Positions 15,408 through 23,699 of a DNA stretch of 49,120 nucleotides are shown here, piece after piece; within the stretch, counting starts at the first letter, position 1, and every line of letters starts with the position of its first letter. Origin of the DNA: Clostridiales bacterium (lineage in GTDB: Bacteria; Bacillota; Clostridia; Christensenellales; Aristaeellaceae); the NCBI GenBank assembly GCA_015056265.1, contig SVGR01000004.1, positions 1 to 49,120 of the forward strand, in the 5' to 3' direction. The notes below the pieces were generated by a model, which worked only from the letters and a program-made list of their open reading frames with translations, made no database searches and was not told the origin of the DNA. The translations under genes were made by a program, and so were the position numbers.

Positions 15408-16276
15408 TTCCTTACCTCCTGCAAGATGGATTCAGCAATATTAATTATTTCATTTACTGGTAACGGCCCCGAAAGCGAGTAACAGAGATGATCCGTTAAC
15501 CACATCGCTACTGTACTATCGATGTTTTCAGTAACATAGATTTTTGTACCCGAAAGGTTAATAGAATAACCGTGATTGTTTTGTTCAATGACGGACTGAG
15601 CTATCTCTTTTCGCTCGTATTCAACTATTTTGAGCCGCATCTTCATTGAAAGTGTATCGTTAGTATACTGAACATAAAAATCAGAAGCATGGTTAGATGT
15701 GATAACAGCATAGTTATCTACCTCCCATCCCTCCGGCAGCCAGGTGGGCAGGGCGGGATGGTAGCCAAAGGCGGTTACCGCTTCGGTCAGATCGGTGGTG
15801 ATGATCGTGCCGGGCTGGCGTTCGCCATCAGCGCTGCCGTGGGGGGTGACCTCATTTTCCGTCGTATTGCCGTTCACAATGAATTGCTGTTCATCGGGGG
15901 TGGATATGCTGTCCAGGGGTTCCCGGCAAATCAGCAAATCATAGAACAGAAAACCGATGGTCATGAAAATCAACACCGCCGCCACACGGATCAAAGGATG
16001 AAACCGATTCATTTCGTGCCAGGGGCTGCGCAGTTTTGCCTTTGCTTTCTTGATTGCTTCAGTATGGTTGCTTTCGTATGCAGTGCCATCATGGTGAAGG
16101 CGATAGAGCATATCCTGGCATGCACGCACCAGTTCCATATCGGCAGGGCGGTCCATTTGGAGCAGCTCGCGATCAACGAGCGCATTCAGACGACGGATCC
16201 ATTCGTCCTTACCGTAGCCGCCCTCCTTGATGGCTTTTAAGATTTGAGCCAGTTCAGGGCTCTGTTTGCCATCCAT
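15404..16276 (-). CDS. Membrane anti-sigma factor with DUF4367-like domain
   Basis: A 290-residue protein: a cytoplasmic N-terminal part of about 95 residues, one membrane span near residues 96-117 (PLIRVAAVLIFMTIGFLFYDLL), and an extracellular domain with WLPEGWEVDNYAV and the downstream IVEYERKEIAQSVIEQ and GTKIYVTENI segments typical of DUF4367. Such proteins hold a partner ECF sigma factor at the membrane and release it on an external signal. The sigma gene lies 14 bp upstream. The ATG at 16276 is preceded by AAAGGAGG at spacing 7; a longer frame exists but is not needed. No zinc-binding ZAS motif (HxxxCxxC) is present. Confidence 0.8.
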   Translation of the reverse strand: MDGKQSPELAQILKAIKEGGYGKDEWIRRLNALVDRELLQMDRPADMELVRACQDMLYRLHHDGTAYESNHTEAIKKAKAKLRSPWHEMNRFHPLIRVAAVLIFMTIGFLFYDLLICREPLDSISTPDEQQFIVNGNTTENEVTPHGSADGERQPGTIITTDLTEAVTAFGYHPALPTWLPEGWEVDNYAVITSNHASDFYVQYTNDTLSMKMRLKIVEYERKEIAQSVIEQNNHGYSINLSGTKIYVTENIDSTVAMWLTDHLCYSLSGPLPVNEIINIAESILQEVRK

Positions 16277-16290
16277 TCCAAAGCCTCCTT

Positions 16291-16869
16291 TCACTTTCTT
16301 GTTGCACAACTAATCAAAAATGCACCCAATAAAAAAAGAAAATTTTCAGTTTTCATGGCCCGCGCACGGCGACGGATGCGTTTCACCGCCGCACGAACCG
16401 AATTTTCCGTCAAATTGGTCTCCTTAGCTGTTTCCTTCTGATCCAGATCATGGAGGAAATAGGCGATGAATACCTTCTTTTCCATATCCGATAGCTGATG
16501 ATAAATCCGGGCAATGGCCTCAACGGCATCGCGCCTGGAAAGCTCCTGATCCAATGAATATATAGAAAAAGCCATATCTTCTTGCTGCTCAAACAACAAT
16601 GGAGATATGACTTTAGCATGGCAGATTTCATCGCGGAATTTACCTTTTAATTTATTCTGTGCCACCCGTACGATCCATCCTACGGGATTCTTGCATCGCT
16701 TGAATTTTTTGTCATCCTCCACTACCTGGAGAAAGGCCTCTTGTACGCAATCCTCAACCAGCGGGTAAAAGCGTGGATTATACTGGATAATAGAAAGGCA
16801 TCGCAGGTATACGGCATCGTAATACTGAGCGTAGAGCCCCTCCACCAGAGCGTCGTGTTCCTTGCTCAC
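16291..16869 (-). CDS. ECF-type RNA polymerase sigma factor
   Basis: A 192-residue sigma-70-family factor. Region 2 is seen in LYAQYYDAVYLRCL ... LVEDCVQEAFLQVVED and NPVGWIVRVAQNKLKG, and region 4 in QLSDMEKKVFIAYFLHDLDQ, whose helix-turn-helix is KETAKETNLTENSVRAAVKR. No sigma 3 region is present, so it is of the ECF class and should direct polymerase to a small regulon. A GTG start at 16867-16869 is chosen because GGAAG lies upstream at a suitable distance and longer frames run into the preceding XRE gene. It is followed by its probable anti-sigma factor. Confidence 0.85.
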   Translation of the reverse strand: MSKEHDALVEGLYAQYYDAVYLRCLSIIQYNPRFYPLVEDCVQEAFLQVVEDDKKFKRCKNPVGWIVRVAQNKLKGKFRDEICHAKVISPLLFEQQEDMAFSIYSLDQELSRRDAVEAIARIYHQLSDMEKKVFIAYFLHDLDQKETAKETNLTENSVRAAVKRIRRRARAMKTENFLFLLGAFLISCATRK

Positions 16870-16904
16870 GGTCTCTCTTCCTTTCGTATTTTTGCCGATG
16901 TTTT

Positions 16905-17330
16905 TCAGGGTTTCCGGATCGTCATCAATCCATCGATGATGATGCGCAGCGCTTTGATCTGATCTTCGGTGCATTGATCCATCAGGGCGTAGATCGCTTT
17001 GCGGTCATCCGATGCGTCATCCGGGCATTGATGGCTGGGCGGGTAATCTGCATGGCAGCCCATCAGCAGCTGATCCGCCGTCGTGCCCATCAAACAAATG
17101 AATTGGATGAAGCGGTACAGACTGATCTTTACCGTTCCGGATTCAATGGCGGAATAATATTTCGTTCCTACCTTCATCTTTTCGGCCACCGCGGCCTGCG
17201 TCATGCCCCTCTTTTTTCTTGCGGCTTGCATGTGCTGACCCAGGATCCGGTAGTCAATATCGGCTTGAAGCTGACGCTTCAGCAACCGATAATCACAAGC
17301 ATCGCCGTTTTCAAGCATGTCTTGGGCCAT
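16905..17330 (-). CDS. XRE-family transcriptional regulator
   Basis: A 141-residue regulator. The HTH is at about residues 31-87: ILGQHMQAARKKRGMTQAAVAEKM is followed by KVGTKYYSAIESG and LYRFIQFICLMGTTADQLL, the standard Cro/CI arrangement. The C-terminal 40 residues (QCTEDQIKALRIIIDGLM) form a helix often seen in Clostridial XRE proteins with a phosphatase-like tail. ATG at 17330 follows GGAGGG at spacing about 8. It heads the sigma/anti-sigma operon. An inverted repeat ATCCC-N9-GGGAT at 17371-17389 overlaps the promoter and may be its own operator. Confidence 0.82.
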   Translation of the reverse strand: MAQDMLENGDACDYRLLKRQLQADIDYRILGQHMQAARKKRGMTQAAVAEKMKVGTKYYSAIESGTVKISLYRFIQFICLMGTTADQLLMGCHADYPPSHQCPDDASDDRKAIYALMDQCTEDQIKALRIIIDGLMTIRKP

Positions 17331-17534
17331 CAGGCATCCCTCCTTTTTATATCTCATTTGTAACTATACCATCCCACCAAAATGGGGATATATGCGTATT
17401 GTATCAGGCCAATGAGATCGTGCAAAGGAATCTATAGATATAATGTTATATCAATAGATAGGATATTTTGAAATAAAAATCATTAACTGCAGGGGGAGGA
17501 AAGGCCAGAGACGGAATATTTTAAAATTTTGTGT
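17331..17534 (-). promoter_or_regulatory. Leader region of the XRE-sigma operon with candidate operator
   Basis: A minus-strand -10 TATAGT lies at 17363-17368. The inverted repeat ATCCC...GGGAT (17371-17389) covers the spacer just upstream, which fits autoregulation by the XRE protein. No clear -35 hexamer. The remainder is AT-rich; no gene is seen. Confidence 0.4.
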
Positions 17535-17594
17535 ACGATTGCGAAGAAAAAAGAATAATATTCCCTTCCTGTTCCGGATTTTTCCCGGTATAAT
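17535..17594 (+). promoter_or_regulatory. Regulon promoter E (GH51 gene): two-block activator site and TATAAT
   Basis: ACGATTGCG at 17535, ATATTCCCT at 17558-17566, then TATAAT at 17589-17594, 54 bp after the A of ACG. No recognisable -35 hexamer 17 bp upstream (TTCCTG). The same arrangement is found at 20518, 24675, 27727 and 41488. The GH51 start follows about 105 nt later. Confidence 0.7.
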
Positions 17595-17698
17595 AAAAAC
17601 AAGGTATTATGCATATCCGGAAATGGCGCTTCGGCCAGTTCCGGCGCCATCGTTCACACAGCAACAAAACGGCATTGGATGAAATGGAGGATCAGGAC

Positions 17699-19201
17699 AT
17701 GAAGGCAAAGATTACCCTGCACCGCGATTTCAAGGTTGGCGCCATTAACCCGTATATCTACGGCTCGTTCATTGAACATATGGGCCGCGGCGTATACAAC
17801 GGCATTTATGAACCCACCCATCCCCTGGCAGACAAAAATGGTTTCCGTGAGGACGTAAAGAAGATCGTGCGGGATATGCACGTGCCCATCATCCGCTATC
17901 CCGGCGGCAATTTCCTTTCCGGCTATCACTGGGAGGACGGCGTGGGCCCCAAGGAAAAGCGCCCCCGGAAGCTGGACGCCGCCTGGCAGCAGATTGAGCC
18001 CAATGAAGTGGGCACGGATGAATTCCATGATTGGGCCCGCGAAGTGGAATCCGAAGTGATGATGGCGGTCAACCTGGGCACCCGGGGCCCCGATGAGGCC
18101 GCCCAGCTGCTGGAATACTGCAATATGCCTGCCGGCAGCACCTTCGCCGATATGCGCGTGGCCTATGGTCATGAAAAGCCCCATGGCGACCGGGTCTGGT
18201 GCCTGGGCAATGAAATGGACGACGCCAACCAAATTTGCTGCCGGACGGCGGAGGATTATGCTGCCATCGCCCGGAAATCCGCCGGCTTGATGAAGAAAAT
18301 CGATCCTTCCATTAAGCTGGTGGCCTGCGGCAGCGCCACCATGTACGAACCCACCTTCGGCGAATGGGAACTGACGGTGCTGGATCGGGTGTACGACCAT
18401 GTGGATTATCTTTCCCTGCATCAGTATTATCCCAATGACCGCAAGGACCGCCCCGATTATCTGGCCAATGCCCTGACCATGGAAGAATTCATCACCGGCG
18501 TGATTGCCATGTGCGACGCCGTGGGCGCCAAGAAGCGCTCCAAGAAGAAGATCAATCTTTCCTTCGACGAATGGAACGTATGGCCCCAGATCGGCAAGTG
18601 CAATAATGCGGTGGATCCCTGGTCCGTGGGTCCCCAGCGCGAGGAATATTTCTTCACCATGGAAGACGCCCTGCTCTTTGGCAGCATGATGATGAACCTG
18701 ATCCGCCACTGCGACCGTGTACATGTGGCCTGCATGGCGCAGCTGATCAACGTCTGCGCCCCCATCATGACCGTGATTGGCGGCCCTGCCTGGGTACAGT
18801 CCACCTATTATCCCTTCTGCTATACCTCCCAGTATGGACGGGGCGTTGCCCTGAATACCCAGGTGATCTGCGACGGGTACAAAACCCGGCGGTACGAGAA
18901 TGTGCCGTGGGTGGATTCCGTGGCGGTGTGGAACCAGGAAGAAAACGAGATCGTCGTCTTTGCCGTCAACCGCTCCCAGGATGAGAGCGCACAGGTGGAA
19001 ATCAATATGGAAAGCTTTGGCAAGGCCAGCCTGATCGAGCACGTGGTGCTGGAGCATGAGGACAAGGATGCCACCAATACCGCCCAGAACCCCGATAACG
19101 TGAAGCCCCATGCCGGCGGCAATACGGTGGTAGGGGAGCAGGGCGCTGTGGTAACGCTGAATCCCTACTCCTGGAATATGATTCGTCTGGCGCTGAAATA
19201 A
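17699..19201 (+). CDS. GH51 alpha-L-arabinofuranosidase
   Basis: A 500-residue cytoplasmic (no signal peptide) retaining glycosidase that removes alpha-L-arabinofuranosyl residues from arabinan or arabinoxylan oligosaccharides. It has the GH51 start NPYIYGSFIEHMGRGVYNG, the RYPGGNFLSGYHWEDG loop near residue 66, acid/base Glu172 in CLGNEMDD and nucleophile Glu291 in SFDEWNVW. Length is typical. The ATG at 17699 opens the conserved domain; the longer frame upstream is rejected because it lies in the leader. It sits next to the GH43-like cluster and shares its promoter architecture, so it probably performs the last intracellular step that yields L-arabinose. No arabinose catabolic genes are in the window. 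Confidence 0.93.
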   Translation: MKAKITLHRDFKVGAINPYIYGSFIEHMGRGVYNGIYEPTHPLADKNGFREDVKKIVRDMHVPIIRYPGGNFLSGYHWEDGVGPKEKRPRKLDAAWQQIEPNEVGTDEFHDWAREVESEVMMAVNLGTRGPDEAAQLLEYCNMPAGSTFADMRVAYGHEKPHGDRVWCLGNEMDDANQICCRTAEDYAAIARKSAGLMKKIDPSIKLVACGSATMYEPTFGEWELTVLDRVYDHVDYLSLHQYYPNDRKDRPDYLANALTMEEFITGVIAMCDAVGAKKRSKKKINLSFDEWNVWPQIGKCNNAVDPWSVGPQREEYFFTMEDALLFGSMMMNLIRHCDRVHVACMAQLINVCAPIMTVIGGPAWVQSTYYPFCYTSQYGRGVALNTQVICDGYKTRRYENVPWVDSVAVWNQEENEIVVFAVNRSQDESAQVEINMESFGKASLIEHVVLEHEDKDATNTAQNPDNVKPHAGGNTVVGEQGAVVTLNPYSWNMIRLALK

Positions 19202-19230
19202 ACGACCGCTGCTGCGGCGTACGGCGTATA

Positions 19231-19268
19231 AAAAATCGCCCCTGTTCTGAAGCATGAGCAGGGGCGAT
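19231..19268 (-). terminator. Terminator between convergent GH51 and URO-D genes
   Basis: ATCGCCCCTG pairs with CAGGGGCGAT (19235-19268). The T-run is on the minus-strand side, so it mainly serves the URO-D gene and may also stop GH51 transcripts. Confidence 0.8.
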
Positions 19269-19285
19269 ATCATTTCCGGGGAAAA

Positions 19286-20305
19286 TCAGTCATTCATATG
19301 CTTTGCAAATTCCACCAGCGTCACCACATTTTCAACGGGCGCTTCGGTGGGGATGGCGCCGGCGGGGCCGAAGATATACCGCCCGCCTTTGCCCAGCAGG
19401 GCCAGACGTTCCTTGCATTCCTTTTCCACATCTTCTTTGGTGCCCAGGGGGATGGTGCTCTGGCAGCCCAGGCCGCCCCAGAAGGTAACCCGATGGCCGT
19501 ACTTTTCCTTCAGTTCCTTCACATCCATGGTTTCAGGCTGGATGGGATTGATGGCCTGCACGCCCATTTCAATCACATCGTCAAACACTTCGTGAATATC
19601 GCCGCAGGAATGAATCAGCACCTGGAAGCCGCGGGCCTTGGCGGCGGCGTACATTTTGCCCAGCCGGGGCTTGAGGAATTTATCCCACAGCCGCTTGCCC
19701 ATGAACAGGCCCTTCTGCTGGCCCCAGTCCTCGCCGAAGCGGATGCCGTCCACGCAGTCGGGGGCGGCGGCGATTTCTTTGAGGATGAATTCCAGAGAGG
19801 CGTCCATCAGCTCTTCCACGAATTCCTCTTCGCAGATGAAATCCTCCATCAGCTGCTCAAATCCCCGCAGATGCCAGGCCACATCCAGCAGCCCGTCCAG
19901 AAAGAGGCAAACATACTCCCCTCTCTCCCGGGCATGTTTGGCCGATTCCACGGCGGCCTTGTATCTTTCTGCGGTGGGCTGCGGGAAAACGTAGCCTTCC
20001 ATGGTGGGCTCTTTCAGGGGCACGGAGGCAATGCCGCCCCAGTCCCCCATGTGCTTCCATTCATCGCTCTTGATCCAGACCGTGCCGAAATCGTCGATCA
20101 TGTGCTTCTCATCCAGATTGCGAAGGCCGCTGTCGATCCAGACGGTGCACAAATAATCCCCGATGCCCCGCTTGACGTTGCCGTCGGCGATCTGATAATG
20201 ATCAATCAGCTTTTCCGCAATCACATTGGTCAGATCGAAGCTGTAGGGCACCTGATCCACTTTTTCGCCTGCAATGGTCTTCCACATGATTTCACGCTTG
20301 GTCAT
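19286..20305 (-). CDS. Uroporphyrinogen decarboxylase (URO-D) family protein
   Basis: A 339-residue TIM-barrel protein of the URO-D/MtaA superfamily. It keeps the His-x-Cys pair His232 and Cys234 (LIHSCGDI) and a later Cys281 (GGLGCQST), the three-ligand zinc pattern of MtaA-type methyltransferases, rather than residues for porphyrin decarboxylation. Start MTKREIMWKTIAGEKVDQVP is typical of family members found in sugar-degradation loci. Role is therefore unknown: a zinc-dependent methyl transfer or an unassigned sugar-linked reaction are both possible. ATG at 20305 follows AAAGGAGG. It has its own promoter and terminator and is divergent from the first GH43-like gene. Confidence 0.8.
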   Translation of the reverse strand: MTKREIMWKTIAGEKVDQVPYSFDLTNVIAEKLIDHYQIADGNVKRGIGDYLCTVWIDSGLRNLDEKHMIDDFGTVWIKSDEWKHMGDWGGIASVPLKEPTMEGYVFPQPTAERYKAAVESAKHARERGEYVCLFLDGLLDVAWHLRGFEQLMEDFICEEEFVEELMDASLEFILKEIAAAPDCVDGIRFGEDWGQQKGLFMGKRLWDKFLKPRLGKMYAAAKARGFQVLIHSCGDIHEVFDDVIEMGVQAINPIQPETMDVKELKEKYGHRVTFWGGLGCQSTIPLGTKEDVEKECKERLALLGKGGRYIFGPAGAIPTEAPVENVVTLVEFAKHMND

Positions 20306-20344
20306 GGATAAACCTCCTTTTATATGTAAAACGTTGTTTGTGAC

Positions 20345-20394
20345 AATCACCGTGATTCAATTGCAGTATACTGTTTTTTTATCAGGAATGTCAA
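20345..20394 (-). promoter_or_regulatory. URO-D gene promoter with palindromic operator candidate
   Basis: Minus strand TTGACA (20389-20394), 18-bp spacer, TATACT (20365-20370). Just downstream of the -10 lies the perfect palindrome AATCAC-C-GTGATT (20345-20357), positioned where a repressor would block transcription start. Confidence 0.65.
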
Positions 20395-20517
20395 TGTAAA
20401 TACGTTCTTTTGCTGCGAAATCGACCACGGATTTTTTAGAAAAGCGCGGGAAGCAGGCGATTTTTATATGCAGAAGGGGAGGGCGGATCTCCACCATAGC
20501 ACAAGTGTGATTTGCGG

Positions 20518-20577
20518 ACGATTTTACATTTTATATACCCATATTCTCTATTAATTCAAAAAGCGCTGTGATATGAT
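20518..20577 (+). promoter_or_regulatory. Regulon promoter A (first GH43-like gene)
   Basis: TTTGCGGACGATTTTAC ends the first block (ACG at 20518), ATATTCTCT at 20541-20549, TATGAT at 20572-20577, exactly 54 bp from ACG. The -35 position reads TATTAA. Confidence 0.7.
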
Positions 20578-20643
20578 CTATTCGTACAAGTGGCGGTATT
20601 TTGGCCGTTTTTTCAATTTGTGAGATGAAAAGGAGCGGAAACG

Positions 20644-22128
20644 ATGCGGAGAATACTGATTCTACTGATTGGTTTGCTGATGCTATCGTGCACAGCGGCA
20701 GCTGAAGAAAAAGGGGAGTTGTCCGACGGCGCGGTGTACCGCTTTTCCTGTGCCGGGTCCGATTTCAGCCTGGCGGCATCCTCCTTCGGCCTTTCGGATG
20801 TGGCTACGGTGGCCCAGCTGGAAAGGTATAACGGCAGTCTCAATCAGGCATGGCGCGTTCATGCCCGGGAGGACGGCGCCTGGGAGCTGGAATGCCTGGT
20901 GACCGGGCAGTATCTGACGGTTCTTCGCAACAGCAAAAAGGATGGCGCAGCCATTTCCCTGGCCGATTATACGGGGAAGGCGGGCCAGCGGTGGTATATA
21001 CAACAGGAGAACGGCGGCTGGCGGCTGATCAGCGCCCACAGCGGAAAAAGCCTGCAGCCGGTGGGGGGCGTCATCAAGGCCTATGAGAAGGTGCGCCAAT
21101 TTGAAACGGCAGATGAAAAGAGCCAGCTTTGGGAAATCAGCATGCTGGATGACGGCAGCACCGTATTCCCCAGGATGCTGCTGGTGAAGGGGGATGTGAA
21201 TAAGGCGTCCTGTTTGGAAATTATCAGGGCAGACGGCATGTATTATGCGGTTTCGGCGGTTCATGATGGCTGCGGCTATAAGATGTCCGAGGATATGATC
21301 CATTGGACGGAAATGGAAAATGCCTTTTATATTGCCGATATCGGCCCCTGGAAACGGGATAATGTGGAAAACGGCGATCTGTGGTGCCCCGGCATCTACC
21401 GGATCGGGGAAAAGTATTATATCTATTATGCCCTTTCCAAGCCCTATTCTGTTCAGTCCTCTATTGGTTTGCTGAGCAATACGACGCTGGATCCCGCAGA
21501 TCCCAATTACAAATGGGTGGATGAAGGGGAGGTTATTCGTTCTGATTATGGCTCTTCCTACAATTGCATCGATCCCTGTGTGATTATCGATGATGCGGGA
21601 GATCCTTGGATGGTATTCGGCTCCGGGATGACGGGGATCAAGATCACCCGCCTCAATGCCCAGACGGGCAAGCTGCTGGATGAGGAAAATCCCCAGATCA
21701 TCGGCCTTGCGTCCCGTGCCCGGGGAGATAAGGCAATTGAAGCCGGATATATGGTTCAGCGCGGCGATGATTACTATCTGTTTGTGGCTGCGGGCCCCAT
21801 GTCGCCGGGTACGTATTTTAACGGCGTTGGCCGCGGGGAAAGCGTTACCGGCCCCTTCTATGCCCGGGACGGTGTGGCCATGATGGACGGCGGCAAGCGG
21901 GGCGGGGCCACTCTCATAACAGAGCCCAAAGAAGGCATCGATATGCCCGGCCACTGCGCCCCGTTCCAGGATGACGATGGGCAGTGGTATTTCCTGATCG
22001 AATATTTCCCCGAAGGATACGGCGCGAAGCTGGGCATCAGCACCATGGTATGGGATGAAGAAGGCTGGCCCTGGACGGCGCTGACAGCGGACGTGGTAGG
22101 GAAACTGGGCACCGGCCCGGTAAAATAA
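20644..22128 (+). CDS. Exported ricin-domain/GH43_5-like protein 1
   Basis: A 494-residue protein with a signal peptide; MLSC at 13-16 is a weak lipobox, otherwise cleavage near AAA/EE. Residues 25-165 form a ricin-like beta-trefoil with QxW motifs (LNQAW at 66-70, QLW at 161-163). Residues 170-485 resemble endo-1,5-alpha-arabinanases (GH43_5): LWCPGIYRIG, TLDPADPNYKWVDEG, NCIDPCVIIDD (Asp310, pKa modulator), KAIEAGYM (Glu366, general acid), GPFYARDGVAMMDGG, PGHC (His437). The expected catalytic-base HDPS motif reads SCLEI at 189-193, so the base Asp is Cys190; Glu192 is conserved in all five paralogs. Activity is therefore uncertain: shifted base, or a binding protein. ATG has AAGGAG upstream. 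Confidence 0.85.
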   Translation: MRRILILLIGLLMLSCTAAAEEKGELSDGAVYRFSCAGSDFSLAASSFGLSDVATVAQLERYNGSLNQAWRVHAREDGAWELECLVTGQYLTVLRNSKKDGAAISLADYTGKAGQRWYIQQENGGWRLISAHSGKSLQPVGGVIKAYEKVRQFETADEKSQLWEISMLDDGSTVFPRMLLVKGDVNKASCLEIIRADGMYYAVSAVHDGCGYKMSEDMIHWTEMENAFYIADIGPWKRDNVENGDLWCPGIYRIGEKYYIYYALSKPYSVQSSIGLLSNTTLDPADPNYKWVDEGEVIRSDYGSSYNCIDPCVIIDDAGDPWMVFGSGMTGIKITRLNAQTGKLLDEENPQIIGLASRARGDKAIEAGYMVQRGDDYYLFVAAGPMSPGTYFNGVGRGESVTGPFYARDGVAMMDGGKRGGATLITEPKEGIDMPGHCAPFQDDDGQWYFLIEYFPEGYGAKLGISTMVWDEEGWPWTALTADVVGKLGTGPVK

Positions 22129-22149
22129 AAAAGGAGGAAAATAAGCAAA

Positions 22150-23607
22150 ATGAAGAAAATGGTACTGGTATTGCTGCTGGTGAGTTTGGTGATGGGCTGC
22201 GCCGGTGTGCATGCAGAGGAAGTCCTTCGGGACGGCGCAGTATATCAGTTCAGCTGCGGCAGTTCCCAGTTGAGCCTGGCGGTATCCTATTTTGGCATGA
22301 ACAGCGCTTCATCCGCGCAGCTGGAGGCTTATGACGGCAGCCTGAATCAGGCGTGGCGTGCCCATGCGCAGGAGGATGGAACCTGGAAACTGGAATGTCT
22401 GGTGACTCAGCGTTATCTGACGCTGCAGCCTGTTACCGGAAAGGTCTATCCCACAACAGACCAGAATCTGCCGGAGCAGAAATGGTACATTGAACGGGAT
22501 AAAAATGGCTTGAACATCATCAGCGCGTCAAGCGGGCTCTATCTGCAGCCGAAAAATGGAAAATTAGCCAAGTCGGCAGCCATTTATCATTCCGAAACCA
22601 ATAAGCAGCCCTGGCATGAAAAAATGGTGGATGACGGAAGCACGGTCTTTCCGCATATGCTGCGTGTGAAGGGCAATATTGATATGATTTCCTGCCCGGA
22701 AATCCGCAAGGTGGACGGCGTGTACTATCTGGTGGGGGACAATCGCGATGGCTGCGGTATCCGCACTTCCACGGATATGATCACCTGGACCGCCCTTGAA
22801 AATGCCTATACCTATGATGACGTACAGCCCTGGATGCAAAAGGATGTGCCCAATCCCAGCCTCTGGTGCCCGGGATTGTATAAAATCGGCGATACCTGGT
22901 ACATCTATTATGCCCTGACCACGCTCTATTCCCAGCGCTCCACCATTGCTATTTACAGCAACAAAACCTTGGATCCCAATGATCCTGCGTACGAATGGGT
23001 GGATGCAGGGCCGGTGATCAGTTCCTATAAAAATGATCCCTACAATTGCATCGATCCCTGTGTGGTGATGGATGATAACGGTGATCCCTGGCTGCTCTTT
23101 GGTTCTGCCTGGACGGGATTGAAGATTGTTCGCCTGAATGCAGAGAACGGCAAGCTGCTGGAGCCGGAAAACCCGAAGATTTTCTGGCTGGCGTCCCGGG
23201 TCAATGGCGATCGCGCCATTGAAGGGGGATACATGATCAAATATCAGGATCATTATTATCTCTTTGCAGCGGTGGGCATCATGACGGCGGGGAGCTATTC
23301 CAACGGCGTGGGCCGGTCCGAAAATATCACGGGCCCCTTCTATGCCCGGGATGGAGTAGCCATGCTGGATGGCGGCTATAAGGGCGGCGCAACGCTGCTT
23401 ACCGAGGAAAAATCCGATATGGTGATGCCCGGTCACTGCTCGGTTTTCCAGGATGACGACGGTCAGTGGTATTTCATCATGGAATATTTTCCTGCAGGCA
23501 TTGACGCCCGGCTGGGAATCAGCACCCTGGTTTGGGACGAAGAGGGCTGGCCCTGGACGGCGCTGACCCCCAATATTGTAACGCGGCTGGGAAATGGCGG
23601 GAAATAA
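22150..23607 (+). CDS. Exported ricin-domain/GH43_5-like protein 2
   Basis: A 485-residue close paralog of the preceding gene, 21 bp downstream and in the same operon, with its own AAAGGAGG site. It has a signal peptide with VMGC at 14-17 as a possible lipobox. Domain order is the same: ricin-like residues 26-160 (LNQAW at 65-69), then the propeller. Asp302 (NCIDPCV), Glu358 (RAIEGGYM) and His429 (PGHC) are kept. The base position reads ISCPEI at 180-185, Cys182 in place of Asp, with Glu184 two residues later. The WCPG motif replaces the usual WAPD of GH43. Probably acts with protein 1 on arabinan at the cell surface. Confidence 0.85.
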   Translation: MKKMVLVLLLVSLVMGCAGVHAEEVLRDGAVYQFSCGSSQLSLAVSYFGMNSASSAQLEAYDGSLNQAWRAHAQEDGTWKLECLVTQRYLTLQPVTGKVYPTTDQNLPEQKWYIERDKNGLNIISASSGLYLQPKNGKLAKSAAIYHSETNKQPWHEKMVDDGSTVFPHMLRVKGNIDMISCPEIRKVDGVYYLVGDNRDGCGIRTSTDMITWTALENAYTYDDVQPWMQKDVPNPSLWCPGLYKIGDTWYIYYALTTLYSQRSTIAIYSNKTLDPNDPAYEWVDAGPVISSYKNDPYNCIDPCVVMDDNGDPWLLFGSAWTGLKIVRLNAENGKLLEPENPKIFWLASRVNGDRAIEGGYMIKYQDHYYLFAAVGIMTAGSYSNGVGRSENITGPFYARDGVAMLDGGYKGGATLLTEEKSDMVMPGHCSVFQDDDGQWYFIMEYFPAGIDARLGISTLVWDEEGWPWTALTPNIVTRLGNGGK

Positions 23608-23644
23608 TGAATCCGCGCCGGCACTGCCGGAAACGAATACATGA

Positions 23645-23682
23645 AAAAATGCGCTCCTGGTTCGAACCATGAGCGCATTTTT
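23645..23682. terminator. Bidirectional rho-independent terminator
   Basis: AAAAATGCGCTC pairs with GAGCGCATTTTT (12 bp) around a 14-nt loop; it separates the convergent GH43-like operon and AraC gene and works in both directions. Confidence 0.9.
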
Positions 23683-23699
23683 ATGATGGGGGAAAGAGA

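Larger units (their letters stand above)
20306..20643. other. Divergent regulatory region (338 bp)
   Basis: Contains the URO-D promoter and a palindrome on the left and the regulon promoter A for the first GH43-like gene on the right. No ORF of note. Confidence 0.7.
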
